From NCBI GenBank assembly GCA_036571765.1, contig BROE01000024.1:12561050-12625049 (forward strand): a DNA stretch of 64,000 nucleotides, in the 5' to 3' direction. Position numbers and translations under genes: made by a program. A model generated the notes under the pieces. It saw only the letters and a program-made list of their open reading frames with translations, did not search any database and had not been told where the DNA came from. Positions within the stretch are counted from its first letter, which is position 1. Each line of letters opens with the position of its first letter. This DNA comes from Plecoglossus altivelis (Eukaryota; Chordata; Actinopteri; Osmeriformes; Plecoglossidae). Positions 37,086-49,789 of the stretch are shown here, piece by piece.

Positions 37086-40064
37086 CGTTCTGTGTAAGAT
37101 AGTATTTTGAATCTCCTATACCAGTCAGTGTTGCATTGTGGTCACCAAGGGCAACAGTCTGCTTTTGACAGACTGTCAGAGAGAACTCTCAACCATCAAA
37201 CAAGTGTAATTAGAACCAGGGATTGAGTTAGAACATCTCTCTAATTGTTAAACTCCTCTTCATTTGCCTGCCTAGGCTCGCTTCTTTATTTAGTAAAAGA
37301 GGAGCGAGTGAATAGAGTCTAAATGTAGAGAACGGCCTCTTTTCATCTGCTGAAACTTTGATCTTTTCTTCAACGGCTAAGAATAAAGGTGACGTGTCGT
37401 TAGAAGTGTCTGTCAGATGTGCCAAGTTTTTCCTTAATGTCCAATTTGCGCTGTTGTGCTCTGATGGACGTTGAATTCGAGAGGGGTTTGGACTCGGGAC
37501 TTCGGTTTGTCAGAGGAAAGGAGAAAGGAGCCAGGCCTCGGCTGCTGTTAGCGTTTCATAGAGCTTGAATTGAAACATCAAACAACTTCTGTATTAGAGG
37601 AGGCACAACTCTGACATGAATGATATTGAAATGGCAATGAAAGCTCCACAGGTGGCCAGTGCGCATGATCTCACATCTTAGGACCCCCTCTGAGCGAGGT
37701 GTCTTTGCTACTAATGTATCCCCATGTCCAATTAACCCAATGCAGTTAGCATTAAATGATACAATGTAGAACTGTCTTTAATCTTCATGTCAACCGGGAT
37801 GTTCCCCTTGTAGAACGTACCATTCAACATAGTGGAACGTGTAGCGGCTCTGGCAGATGGAAAGTCAGCCATCCTTGTGTGAATTCGACCCTTTTTTTTA
37901 GATAAGTTGAGACGACGTTCGGGTGTTCCCCTATTTCCCTTATTTCCTTGCTTGATAGACACATGAACATCGATCCAATCGTTAAACGTGTTGTTGTTGA
38001 AATTCAAATTATCTGCCCTGGATTATATTGTTGGAGGAAATAGATCAGGTTTACGGTTCTGAAAGATTTCATGATAACTGGACTGATGCGAGGGGGACAA
38101 GTTATTGAATCACCCGTCACACACTAGAGAAACGCTGACTCCTACTACCATCTTGTGGCGGAAGTTACTCGGTGCCACCGCCTTTGTAATTACTATGTCC
38201 AGGAGCTGAACAAGCCTTAACTTGGCGGATTGACATAACAACGTAATTATCGAAGAGAGACATCTTTTTTTTCTGCTCGAGGCTGTGATTCGTGTTCAGG
38301 AATTTTTTATTTGCCGATGTCTAACAGTGAGCCAGGAAGTATATTTTGGACGGCGTTCACATAGAGCATAAGGTTGATCCAAAGGCTGTTCCCTAATGTC
38401 AGCCGTTAAATGGATGGTTTCTTATCCGTGGTTTAATTGGTGGTTCAATTCCTTTATGCCCTGACATGTTGATTGAGCAGTTTATCTGGTGTTTCAGCCT
38501 TCAAATATCTCCACACAACCAACATACTTTCTTGTATGTTGGGTGTACATTACTGCAGACAGTAATGTAGGATGTACTGGCATTTTGTGCAAAGTGACAA
38601 CCTCCTAAATAAGTATCCGGATTCAGTTCAGGCAGCTATCGATAAACAATGTGATTAATTAGGCCTACGTTATGCTTGTATTGGAATGGGAAAATGAACT
38701 GGTTTTGTGCATCGACATATCCGATCATGCAGTCAACAATTCTAACGCGTTTGCACTCTCTCAATTGTCCAAACAGAGTGCGCGCCGATGACTACTGAAA
38801 TGACCGATTAAGCCGTTTCTGGAGCGAACCCACTTCCAACGTCCAGGGAATGAGACCGGTAAAATAGAGAACGTGTATGAAGTCCTCAGGCCTGCTCAAC
38901 AAGCCGCGAAACGACCCCCGACTCAGCGCGGTGATTGACTCGTCTTCTTTCCTGATCAGCGTCTTCAAACTCGGATTCGTATGTTCTCTCGCTTTCTAAC
39001 ATAGCTAGCCATCAAACATTAATGCAATCGTTTGATGAGAGGCAGACATGGGAACCGAGCGGGGTGATAGCCGGGTCATTGTTATTAATGCTATTGATCG
39101 CTGGCTGGTTGGCATTCCAGGTCTGGATGAATTGAGTCTGCTGAAGCATGATGGGAGATAGGGTGGAGGAGGGAGTATATATGCATTACTACAAAGACGT
39201 AGAGAAGGGAGGACCGTAGGGAGGGAGCGAACACTTCACAGTGAACTCGGATCATCTGGGCCCTACTAATCCTAACGGACTTGGTCGATAAGTCATCAAT
39301 CCCTTTGTAACTTGACTGGTATATGGCTTCGCTGCATTCTATATAAACCCGCTATAGGATCAAACAGAGCGAAAAAGAACGATGTGTAGCGTAGATGTAA
39401 ATATTTTAATATGTAGATGATTGACTCTATGGAAGCACGCAGTCGATTTCATCCTCACAGTCCCTGGAGTCCACATGTATGTAGTCTGAGCTCTGTGTAA
39501 CTTTTCAACTTCATGACCCCCTCTTCAAAAACGATAAGGTTTGCGACCCTCGTTTCGTGTTCTCATTCCCTACAGACCCGTTGGAGACACATGTTGTGGG
39601 AGGACACTGTGTGTAGACAGCACCGTCAGCCGTTTATATGATCGCACACATGGGGATAAAAAGTTCGAGTTGCAAAGTATAGATTTTTTTTAGATGGACG
39701 AAGAAAACTGCTGAAATGAGAAACGCCTTCCAACTGGAAAATTCTCAAATATATTTATGTTGACGTGCATTTAAAATACATTATACAGCAAGCAGCATCT
39801 ACTTTCATGGGTTTAATCCAAAATCGTGGATCGGTTTTTAATCAAAAAAGGACACTTATTCTTTGGCTCTGTAAGCCTTCTTTTTCATTTGGGTCTCTGA
39901 ATAAAAAAGACTGGAGCCAGAACCCGAGGAACAGTTATTTGTAACAGAAACATCAGTATGACTACTGTCTACTGTGTCTGTAAAAATGAGCATACAGTGG
40001 ATCACTAGACCGTTGATAAATCCAGAGCTATCACAAACACATACATCAGAACATGTCTCTCACA
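37086..40064. other. Intergenic unique sequence between fzd8 and gjd4
   Basis: About 3 kb of repeat-poor sequence without a recognisable gene. It may contain fzd8 regulatory elements, for example the TAAT-containing stretch near 39070-39110, but none can be proved from sequence alone. Confidence 0.55.
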
Positions 40065-40275
40065 ACATCTCTCTCTCTCTCTCTCTACGTACTTCTCTCT
40101 CTCTCTCTCTCAGGGGTCTCTCTCTCTCTCTCTCTGTCTCATTCTCTTCTCTGGTCTCTCTCTTCTCTCTCTCCTCGTCTCTCTCTCTCGGTCTCTCTCG
40201 TCTCTCTCTCTCATTCTCTCTCTTCGTCTCTCTCTGCCATCTCTCTCCTCTCTCTCGCTCTCTCTCTCTCTCGGG
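40065..40275. repeat. (CT)n pyrimidine tract
   Basis: About 210 bases of TCTC repeat with GGTC and TCTTC interruptions. Confidence 0.95.
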
Positions 40276-40775
40276 AACAGTTTCTCTGATATCTGAATGT
40301 TTCAGACCGAGCACTGCAGACTGATGGACACTCAGGATGTGTTTTAACTGTAACCTTGCATACTGGAGTGCAATAGGAGAAGGAGTATTTTCTTTAGGCT
40401 TTTTGAAACCTTTTTTTATATTTAAGAGAGAAATTAGTTTTGAGCGCGCTTTGGTTTCAAACTCCCCATGCGGCCAAATAATGGAACCCTTTACGCATTA
40501 AATTAACCCTTATTATGCTTAAACAACGCATTTCCAATATATTTTCCTCTGAAACATTTTTTTTTGACAATACTGAGGAGCCATCACGAATCTAATCAAA
40601 GCTCCTAATGAGACGCTCCGGATGGCTAAGGGTCGAATTTGTAGGAACAGATGTAATTTGGGGGGGTAAAAACAATTTGTAGTGGAGTGAAGGAAGTAAC
40701 AAGTTGTGGTGTGAACAGTACGTATCGTGACGACCCCAACCACCCTCTCTCGAGCGCTCAATGGAATAAAAAACG

Positions 40776-40845
40776 GGGACGCTAATTAAGCCCACTGATA
40801 ATCGCCGCAGCAAAAACTAATTAAGTACAGTAACTAATTGGAAAT
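40776..40845. promoter_or_regulatory. Homeodomain-motif cluster (two TAATTA, one TAATTG)
   Basis: GCTAATTAAG at 40781-40790, ACTAATTAAG at about 40816-40825 and ACTAATTGG at about 40833-40841 fall within 60 bases of otherwise unique sequence. The first two share the decamer CTAATTAAG. This is a candidate enhancer core about 4 kb downstream of fzd8. Confidence 0.35.
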
Positions 40846-41203
40846 CTCTGGGGAGAAAATCAAAATAAGACTATTTATTGTTGACAATCCAGACAAATTT
40901 TATAAAGCAATCATCTTCAAAATTACAATTTGAATAATTGTGTGAAATGTTATCTATACAAAGCAGACTGACATTCTGAAACTTCCCATTCCAGTTTGTA
41001 CCACTGGAGGGCAGTGTGTTATATTTAGAAAATCTCAAACGCTACATCAGTTCACCAAATTAATTCATCGCATTGACACGGGAGAATATAATATACATTA
41101 ATAACAGGCTACACATATACTTAGTAATTTGGTTAATACTTGTTACTCTTGCTACTTAGCCATGGTCAAATTATGTTCACATTTAAAATAATCCAAACCC
41201 CCC

Positions 41204-41204
41204 N
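41204..41204. other. Single N between poly-C and poly-G
   Basis: CCCCCC-N-GGGGGGGGGGGG marks a probable contig join or homopolymer collapse. The C-run meeting a G-run is more likely an artefact of joining opposite ends than real sequence. Confidence 0.9.
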
Positions 41205-41210
41205 GGGGGG

Positions 41211-42175
41211 GGGGGGTAGAGACAAGCTGGTCACTCACATTACAACAAATCAGATTCTGCTTTTGTTGTCGTCTTCAAAGAGCCATTAAGAAGATCGAGA
41301 ACAGAGAGCGGCTAAACAGACAGATGACGAGCGATCCCGTTACACGCTGTCCTCCCCCCTGGCAACTTCCCACTCGACCACAGTCTGCCAGACTCGGATT
41401 CATCTTGGACTCTGCTACGTAACATAAACCTCCATCGCTGATTTTTGTCATGACACCACAACACTCCAGACACGGGAGACACTGAATGGGATGCCAGTAA
41501 CCTTGGGACAAAGCGCATACGAGAGCTGCTCAACCGACAGTTCACTGGATGAAATGGCACGTCAGATGTCTCCTATATCACAAGGCCAATAAGTTTGTCT
41601 GGCAGTGAAAGGACATTAATAAAGGGGACATACGAAAATGTCAGTCACGCTCAAGGGCACTTTATCAAATGTATGAATTTCTTAATAAAAACCTCCGTGT
41701 GATGCCCTGACGGATTTTACAGCGTGTCAAACACATCAAAAGCTTTTCACCGGTTTTGACGCGAAACCGACAGATCCAGTCGGCTCGTGGCAGTGACACG
41801 TCAGACGCGGGCTCCTCGCGGTCTACAATTTTCCGATGACCGTTGAGGTGAAATAAAAGCCACAATGAGTGACGTCCTGTAACCTGAAGGGCAGACAGAC
41901 AGAGCTGTAAGATACCAGTGTCTTGTTTCACTGGAGCACAGCCCTCTATTTTCAGTGTCCGGTGTGTCTCTGAAGCCTACACTCCAAAGCCTTTGGAGGC
42001 CTTGAAATAGAGTGACAAGCCATCACCATAAATACGGAGTCCTATCGGGAGCTGTAATTGCTTTGTGAGCTCTTGTGAGCCCCTGGGGTTGAAGAACTGC
42101 TGTGTCCTTCACTTCTGAAGGAAAGTCTTCATTCCTCCTTGACATAGAGCTGTGGAGAAAGATCTTACAAGGAAG

Positions 42176-42210
<35 letters not shown>

Positions 42211-42949
42211 CTAGCTGGCTGGCTGGCAGGCTGGCTGGCTGGCAGGCTGGCTGTCTGACTGGCTGACAAGCTGGTTGGCTGGCTGGCTGGCTGGTTGGCT
42301 GGCTGGCTGGATGACTGGCTGGCTGGCTGACTAGCTGGTTGGCAGGCTGTGTGTCTGACTGGCTGGTACGCTTCTTACCCAGCAACCACAATTTATTATT
42401 GACTGTCCACTAATGACATTGTACACCGCTCATCGCAACCAAATATTGATACTTCCTCTCTGACCTCTGACCCCAGCGGTTCAGAGTTCAGGAGTGATGT
42501 CAGAGCTCCAGGCAGTGGACCAGGAAGGGCAAGACAGGTCAAGGTCTGTGTTTGTTCACCTACAGTGAGTCAGCAACAGCAACAGGTGGTTACACAGTTA
42601 TAGATCCACCCAAGGTTGGGCTTGACTCATGGACGCTGAATGGCGTCCTACACTTTAGTGCTATTCAGCTGAGAGACTGGGAAGTTGTTCAGTCTCTTTT
42701 GTGAAGTTCACTGCCAGTTGTTTATAGAGTTGTGGTTATTGGACATGAACAAAATACAGAATACGAGTTCCCTTTAGTTTGCTGCTGTTGCTTCAGAATG
42801 AACTAGGAGAGATGATATTGGGAAAGCAACTGACGTTTGTAGCTGTGCGATCTTTTCATGACCTTGATCCTCTCTGATAAAAGCAGCCTCTCTGGTCTCA
42901 CCTCAGTCGCTATGGGAACGACACCAGCTCTGAGGTCCATCTCTCAGAG
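41211..42949. other. Intergenic sequence 3' of gjd4, with (GGCT)n array
   Basis: Unique sequence containing a (CTGG)n tetranucleotide array at 42176-42365, about 45 units with GCAG/ACTA interruptions. It includes the likely gjd4 3' UTR; the first minus-strand AATAAA below the stop that I see is at about 42392-42397. No other gene is recognised. Confidence 0.55.
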
Positions 42950-44148
42950 TCACACCCACTCGGACCTCTTGTCCTGCCCTTCCTCGCTCGCCCCCAGCTC
43001 CCCGCCGTTCGCCAGCTCCACCAACGTGTACCGACCCATCCTCCGGGTGCGGACCATCGTGGACCCGTCCAAAGGTCCGGGCCCCGGGGGTCCAGACCCC
43101 GTGGGTGGAGCTAGGTCTCGTCTGGGCGGCGGAGGAGGCTTGAGACGGCCGCGTTTGCTGACCCGTATGCAGTGTGGCGATCCTGTGGGCGGTGGAATTG
43201 GACAGAGCGCCACCTCGCTCCCTCCTACCTCGGGTCCATCTTCCAAGGGAAGGGGGAAGTCGCTGGCAACTGGAGGGGTGGAGCTTACCGGTTGAGGAGA
43301 CAGAACGTCATGAGGGGGTAAAGGAACATCCAATCGACCCCCCAACGACCCCCCACCGACCATGCTGGAGCACTTACTAGCCGGCCTTTTCCGGAAGCTT
43401 CCTCCAGCCTCCCCCTTTTCCTGGGCCAAAGGGAGGGTGGCGTCTGCCCCTGCGCCCCCTGCTGGCGACAGGAAGTACTGCTCCTCCTCATACAGCTTCT
43501 CCACCAGCATCTTCCTCCGGCTCCTCTGCCTGAAGGAACGTTTGATGGCGCAGAAGAGGTCCACCACGTTCAGAAGCAGTGATAGAGCTGCCATCCCCAA
43601 CATGAAGTTCAGCATGATCGTCTTCTCAGTGGGCCGGGAGATGTAGCAGTCCACCTGAGTGGTACACGGGTTCTGCTGGCACAGGAACCTGCGAGGAATG
43701 TAGAACCCAAACAGGTAGTAGTGGGCCGCCCCGAAGCCAGCTTCCAGAAAGATCCGGACCAGAAGCTGGACGATGTAGACCCCGTTGAAGCGCTGGTCCG
43801 TCTTCAGAGGAACCAGGTTCCTCATGATTTCTTTCCTGAAGGACTCCTGGCAGATCTCGTACTGAGTTCCTGAACCGGGCAGGTCTGAGGTGTCGTGGTC
43901 CAGTCCTGACGACACCTTATGCACCACGTAGATGATGAAGGTGACGTAGGGAAGACAGAGGGTGGTCAACTGGACCAGCCAGAAGCGGAAGAGGGAGACG
44001 GGAGCAAAGAGGTCGTAGCACACGTTGGCACAGCCGGGCTGGATGGTGTTGCATACGAAGCGCTCCTGCTCGTCCAGGTAGAGAGGGTAGCCGGCCAACA
44101 ACAGAACTGAAACCCTTAGCAACACCATCATGATCATCCACACCTTGC
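42950..44148 (-). CDS. gjd4: Connexin gjd4 (gap junction delta-4), exon 2
   Basis: Main coding exon, residues 22-420 of a 420-residue connexin that forms intercellular channels. The acceptor TCTCCCAG precedes 44148 and completes a Gly codon split with exon 1. The first extracellular loop has cysteines at 54, 61 and 65 (C-x6-C-x3-C) within CNTIQPGCANVC. The second has cysteines at 178, 183 and 189 (C-x4-C-x5-C), followed by the Ser-Arg-Pro-Thr-Glu-Lys signature. Four membrane helices are visible. The cytoplasmic tail (about 235-420) is Pro/Gly/Ser-rich and ends Arg-Ser-Glu-Trp-Val, matching the Lys-Ser-Glu-Trp-Val end of human GJD4 and probably a PDZ ligand. Position between ccny and fzd8 is the same as in human. 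Reading on past the acceptor gives a false start (Met-Cys-Leu-Cys), which belongs to the intron. Confidence 0.95.
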
Positions 44149-44746
44149 CTGGGAGACACAAACACAAGACAGTTCCAATACAAACATTCTGAAGTTCTTT
44201 TGTTACTCGTCTCGCTAGCCGTGTCTCAACCTGGAGATATCTTCACGTTCAAAAGGGATCTTATTATCCTGTCCTATGCTTGTAAGATGTGTCGAGATCA
44301 GCCTTTTCCCTCGTTGTCCATTGAGTATTTCAGTCATTAGGTTGAAAGCTGGTGCAGACAGATCCGCAGTTAGTTTTACTACAGGGGATGAGTCATCAGA
44401 ATTTCTCCACTGTGTTAAAACAAGAATATGCACTCAGATGTCAGCCTCTTAGGTGAACTAGCCACAGGACATAACGTTTTCACTCAATGTCCTATGATCC
44501 TCGACGTGTCATGCAGTCAATTAAAACACTTAACACCGTCAGCAGAACAACCCTAGCTATGCGTATGAAAACATGAAACAGAATTTTCTGGTGAAAAATG
44601 AAAGATTGAATTTGCATGCTGTGAGTGTGGCTGGGGCTGTTTTTCTGTGCCCGAACTGTTAGTCCGTTTGGAAAAATAGACCTTTCTTTCAATATCTGAT
44701 CAAGTCTTTGACCACTGTTTCCATCTTTTGAGCTTGCTATACTCAC
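44149..44746 (-). other. gjd4: gjd4 intron 1
   Basis: 598-base GT-AG intron (donor GTTG|GTGAGT, acceptor CTCCCAG|GCAAG). It interrupts the Gly codon at the end of the N-terminal helix, the position where human GJD4 is also split (after the Val before Gly-Lys). No other features seen in it. Confidence 0.85.
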
Positions 44747-44810
44747 CAACCAGGGTAATGTTGTGGTTGACACACACAAAAAGGATCTCAGAAGTGCTCA
44801 TCCTCCCCAT
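44747..44810 (-). CDS. gjd4: Connexin gjd4, exon 1 (N-terminal helix)
   Basis: 64-base exon encoding Met-Gly-Arg-Met-Ser-Thr-Ser-Glu-Ile-Leu and then a segment ending Asn-Ile-Thr-Leu-Val plus the first base of Gly. The upstream Met (44808-44810) is chosen because it gives 22 residues up to and including the shared Gly, the same length as the human protein, and the Asn-x-Asn-(Ile/Val)-Thr-x-Val-Gly end aligns. The second Met (44799-44801) would shorten the N-terminal helix by three. Joined to exon 2 the total is 1263 bases, an exact 421 codons including the stop, which confirms the junction. Confidence 0.88.
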
Positions 44811-47389
44811 ATCGCTCAGGCCCGAATCTCGGAGCAGGAACACCGTCTCCTGTCCTCCGTAACCCCAGGATCACCTGAAACTCACCCCAGCCCAGAGAGT
44901 CTACCAGGGGAATCTGTGTCCAGCCTGCCCCTGGCAACTTCCAGTCCTCCAGTCACTGTAGCCAGTCACCTCAGACAGACCTCAACCCTCTGCCAGGTGA
45001 AAGCCTGGTGGTTCTGCTAGTGGAAGTGGAAACTTCTAGGGGCAGTCTGGGGGTGTAATCCCACCCAGAGGAGAGGGCTGTTCCTTGGGCTTTGCGAAGC
45101 GGTGGGACCCACCTCCAGTTCCAACACCTCAAATCTGCCTCTGTCTCTTCCTCCGTCCTGGTGACAACTGCTCGCAGACAACAGAAGATGGGAATTGTGA
45201 GCTCCATTGTGAGGCTATTCTTACCACTGGCTAAGGCACATTGCTGTCCTGCTGGCATTGCTGAGATATTTCAGGGTTGGTTGTCCTTGCAGGAGAATAA
45301 CAAGCCGGTGGATTACTCCGTCTAAATTGCCGTATTAAGTTCTAAGGCACAATGGAAGGCATGTCTGAGTCAGAAACAAAGCTAAGGCAGCTTTCTGAGG
45401 GTCAAAGTGCCATCATTTGACCATGTGTAATATTGTGGACTGGCATTGGTTGTGGATTTTAAATTGTGTTAAGTTGTGTATAAATGATTAATAATATAAT
45501 TTGAAGACGTCTGAATACTGAATACACAATAACTGAATTATTGATAGTGGACCACGTTCAACATACGTGTATGTATCTTCGTATTTTTTAAACCAGAGAA
45601 GGAATTCACCAGCCTTACTTTCCACATCAACCATATTCAATAATCAACAAAGAAGTTGACTCTGAGTGAGTGTGTTAGTCTTTTTTCCCATGTATTCATA
45701 CTTTAATTTCTCAATGTGTGGTGTCCCGGACAGAGACTTCGGACGTTGCGAAGCTTGGACGTACCCTTCAGCGTGCTTCTTCCCTACCGGAGAGTACGAC
45801 ATCTAAACGGGACCCACGGCAGGGAAAGATGGGGCTTGTCCGCTAATCACTGAAGCTTTCTGTTGAGTCCGTGGACAAATGCCAGGTAGTCCCCACTTTA
45901 TAGGGTTAGGCCTAAAACGCGGTTTGACGGTGTGGACGTATGGAGTTGGTGGGATGAGTTAGGTTTGAAGAACTTAGCTAGTGTATAGCGCTTTAACTTT
46001 CTGATCCGTGTTAAGTACGATGACTGCGGGGAATTTGCAGTGAAGTTTGCGATGCCCCAGGGAACTGGTCAATATTGACGTGCGAATGTTTGCCTGTGTT
46101 ATTGGGTATGGAGTGTGCGCTGGGAGCATGATGATAGCGAGTAATCCTTTGGGTTGGTTATCATAAAATGTCAGTGCAGAAAATCAATTGACTCGAGGAG
46201 TTTTTTTTGAAACGCTACCTATTACAGTATTTGAAAAGCAAATGTGAGTGCTTAGACACGTTCTTTAATTACTGTGAAGTTCTGAGTCATTCCGCCGTCC
46301 AAAAACAATTAAGACATTGTCTTCAAATACAAATTAAAATCTTGTAAAATATTTACATGCGAATATTCCACTGTCGTCAAAGGTAGACCTGCAGCGATCT
46401 CATTATCAGTTTGACGCCAAGAAAAACGGAAACAGTGAGTTTACACCTCTCTACATAAATAAAACCATGAGAAACATTCTGGCGTGTTTGTAGGGACCGT
46501 GTTACTGATGCAGTCTTGCCAACTGGATTTGCGTCGGTCGTTCTTTCCCGCGCTCTCTTCCTATCTAACTCAATTTCAGGAGGCATAAGGTAGTGATGAA
46601 TCAACTGAGGCTGACACAGAGGCTGGCAGAAGTGTGCCTGTAGTAACGACCAGAAGGTGATAATCTCCCCCCCTCTAACCGAGCGTTTCATCACAGACAC
46701 ATTTAGAAGTGTGAAGCAGACCGTACCATTACTAAGTTTAAGGGGGGAGAGGTGAGGGACGGTTATAGTATAAAGGTCATTCACTCTCCGGGAGATGTTA
46801 TATTAACATGTAATATTACATTAGACAAAATGTAAAACTAATTCTCACTAAATGGACAAAGCAAAGGATACTGATATTTAATTGTGCTAGATTCACTTAA
46901 TATTTCATTGTATCGAGAATGCTTTTATTGCAAGGTTTAAAAGTTTATTTCTGTGCAGGTTTTCTAAACATTGCTTCAGAGGAATGGAGAGCATCAATTG
47001 AAACCATAGGTCAAAAACACAGAAGGAGAATCTGCAAGATTGGCTGCAGGACCCTCAGGGCTTCAGGACCCCATGGCTGCAGGACCCTCAGGGCTGCAGG
47101 ACCCCAGGGTTGCAGAACCAGGTTGACTTAACAGAACAACAATTACAGATCGACCACTAGACAGAATGGAGAGGGATAGAGAGTGATCTGGCAAACTGAG
47201 AAGGATCAACTTAACAAACCTACCAGGAAGTAGAAATAAAAAAGCAACATTCAAACAAATCATAAACATTTTAGACATCATGAAAAAAAAAACTTTTTTC
47301 TTCCAAAAATAAAAGGTTCACAACTACAGCTGTCACAAGAATTCAATTAGTAAAATCCAAAAATTCTGATAGAGAAATGTATGTATGTG
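44811..47389. other. Intergenic region between gjd4 and ccny
   Basis: Contains the gjd4 5' flank (no TATA box seen close to exon 1) and mostly AT-rich unique sequence. A short array of three to four imperfect GCAGGACCCTCAGGGCT units lies at about 47044-47115. The 135-codon frame at 46377-46784 has no recognisable domain. Confidence 0.55.
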
Positions 47390-47501
47390 TGAGTGTGTGT
47401 GAGTGAGTGAGTGAGTGAGTGAGTGGGAGAGAGAGAGAAAGAGAGACACAGAGAGAGAGAGAGAGAGACAGAGTGAACGAGAGAGAGACATAGAGAAAGA
47501 A

Positions 47502-47536
<35 letters not shown>

Positions 47537-47575
47537 GAGAAAGATAAAAGGAGAGAAAGAGAGAGAGAGAAATAG
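47390..47575. repeat. (GTGA)n, (GA)n and (CAGA)n compound repeat
   Basis: TGAG units pass into GAGAGACA and then about seven GACA units. Confidence 0.94.
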
Positions 47576-48004
47576 AGAAAATACAAGCGTAAACTCTATG
47601 CAGAGGTAGAATTCAGTGCACAAGACCATAACACCATGTGTCAACACACCGTGAGCAACTAAACCACAGTTTAGTCAAGCTTCTACAGACATGCTGAATT
47701 CATTTCAGGAAAGCCATCATCAGACTGCACCGAATGCACACACACGCGCACACACACACAATAAATAAGCTATACAATATTTGATCGTCTTTGACTCACA
47801 ACCAATGCCTCAGCTAACTTCTAGTTTCTCCTTCACTCAGAAGATTCTAGACTTGAAGTCCTTCACAACACCATTCCTCTCAAGGTCTCTCCGCTTCATT
47901 TATCTTGGGTAAAAGACAGATCATTCTGTGGTACGAGAACACCTGCAAAGAATAATCCTGGGTCGCTACTTTGGCATTCGATTCCATCCTTTTTTTTTAC
48001 AGCA

Positions 48005-49524
48005 TCTTTGTTTATTGAAAGTCCTGTGTGTGCGAATCTCTGCTCTTACAGACTTAGAAAATGTCATACAATCCACACAGACACACAACACCATATCAAT
48101 TTGAAGTGTAAGAGAGAAAAAGGCCATGTCTGTCTAAACGGAATGTTTGGGGGTCTCATGTTGAGTCTCATGTTAAAGAACACCATACGATATTAAATGG
48201 GTATCAAATATTTAGAGAGGATACATTTCCGGTGGTTTTGATGGTCCTTTGTCGACAAATACCATCAATCTGCCACCAGTCAGATAGAAATACTTAAACA
48301 AACTGCTCGTTGTTTGAAAGTTAAAATTGTGATATTTCTCATCACACTGAAATAGAGTATACACTGTACAAAACCGTCATTTTGCAAAACAGTCGACAAA
48401 CTGCGTTCTTATTTCGTGAGACGTGTCCATGTTTAAAAACATCCTGTAGGAACCAACAGGACCTAACCAGAGATAATCTAACGTGCAGAGAAACTTTGCT
48501 TCCGAAAGTCAACGTATCTTTTCTTAGCGACCGAGGAAGAAAAAACGAAAACAAGGAAATATTCAAGTGAACGATAAACAGTCCCCGTAGTGAATGGACA
48601 CTTCTTCAGGTAAATGGGAGTGTAGGGTCAACATGCTGCTTTAAACATTCACAGGCACCACATGGTCAGAACATCAGCAGTGAGTATAATGGCACCACAA
48701 GTTCACGGTAGAAAAGACAAGAGACTTTCTTATGAAACGTAAGTCTTGCCCATCCAGAACTCCTCAGACTGCTGGAGTTTATGTTGTTGTTAGAGAGTCT
48801 GCATGTGTTGAGTTTCTGATTGTGGGATGTGGAATATTGCTCGGTCTATTCAAATATGTTTTCTGTCTAAACAAGAACACCGGAAAAGACGAGTTTTGGC
48901 AAAGTCATGATATGACAATTATGTTCAACACTGTTTGTGGGAAGTTAGTGAAGCAGATGATTTCTCTTCAAACAAACAGCCAATTTATTTTCTTTGACAA
49001 AAACATCTCTAGCTCAGGAATGTTTTCTGTAAATTAGGAGTTGCCTGTAGGTAAATAATAGCCATCTTGTGTGAGCAAATCTCTACTATCGAAGAAGGCT
49101 GCAAGATAAAGGAATGTAAAAAGTAAATAACCAACTATTTGTTCAAATACTTTGATCTCAAACACACAAGACAGTCGACCTTTAAAAGAACGAGTGGAAT
49201 GCAGTTGGTGTTCTGATGTCTGGCATATTCCTTCACTTTCTAAGGCCTTCACTGTTTCAGCGCAGGTCACTTTATTCCTTAGTTTGTTGTCCTCTGCTAT
49301 GCAGGGCTGTATCTTGTCTGGACAGCGCCCCCCTGAGGCCGTGGCTAGGCCTTCGCTTCAAACTCCAAACGGAAGTCTTTTTCTGTCACAAATCTCTCTC
49401 AGAAAGTGTTGCCTGACCGCATCTGTCTCTTGGTGTTCCCTTGGCGATGGGGGGACGGGGGCTGGGGGGACGGGGGGACGAGGCCTGGGGGGTCGAGGGG
49501 CCAGGAAGGAGTCGGGGCCTGTTG
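48005..49524 (-). terminator. ccny: Probable ccny 3' UTR with poly(A) signal
   Basis: Downstream of the ccny stop there is about 1.5 kb of unique AT-rich sequence with no other gene. On the minus strand AATAAA occurs at 48011-48016, and the following sequence GCTGTAAAAAAAAAGG is A-rich. Another minus-strand AATAAA is at about 48983-48988. Which is used cannot be told from sequence. Confidence 0.4.
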
Positions 49525-49641
49525 TTAGGAAATGATAGCCGGCTTCCACTGGATAACTGTCAGGTTGTCAGCACTCACGGAGCGCTTCTTAGTCACCTTC
49601 CTCAACTCTTTATACTTGTCATCACAAAGCCTGGAGATTGC
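49525..49641 (-). CDS. ccny: ccny last coding exon
   Basis: Encodes the final 38 residues, from Ala-Ile-Ser-Arg-Leu-Cys-Asp-Asp-Lys to Trp-Lys-Pro-Ala-Ile-Ile-Ser and stop. It matches the human C-terminus (AISRLCEDKYK ... PAIIS). Lys-Lys-Arg-Ser-Val-Ser-Ala-Asp-Asn retains the C-terminal 14-3-3 phosphosite context (human Ser326 region). The acceptor is TTGAATTGCAG and the exon is in phase 0. Confidence 0.93.
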   Translation of the reverse strand, partial: AISRLCDDKYKELRKVTKKRSVSADNLTVIQWKPAIIS

Positions 49642-49789
49642 CTGCAATTCAAGAGTGTATAAGATAAGATCATGTCAGGTAACTTGTGATCTAGAGTCTT
49701 CATAGAATAGCCATCCAGAGAGAGACAAGCTTATGTTAACATACTGCATAGAACTGTCAGTGCTGGACAATACTTTATATAAAACATTC

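Noticed and set aside
42176..42365. Tetranucleotide and other arrays as possible CRISPR
   Set aside because: Continuous tandem repeats without spacers, in a vertebrate genome.
42858..43295. 145-codon + strand frame
   Set aside because: It is antisense to the Pro/Gly-rich coding tail of gjd4 and open only because of that composition.
44162..44167. ATG giving Met-Cys-Leu-Cys-Leu-Pro as the gjd4 start
   Set aside because: It lies upstream of a clear acceptor (CTCCCAG) and would delete the N-terminal helix. Exon 1 at 44747-44810 supplies it with a perfect phase match.
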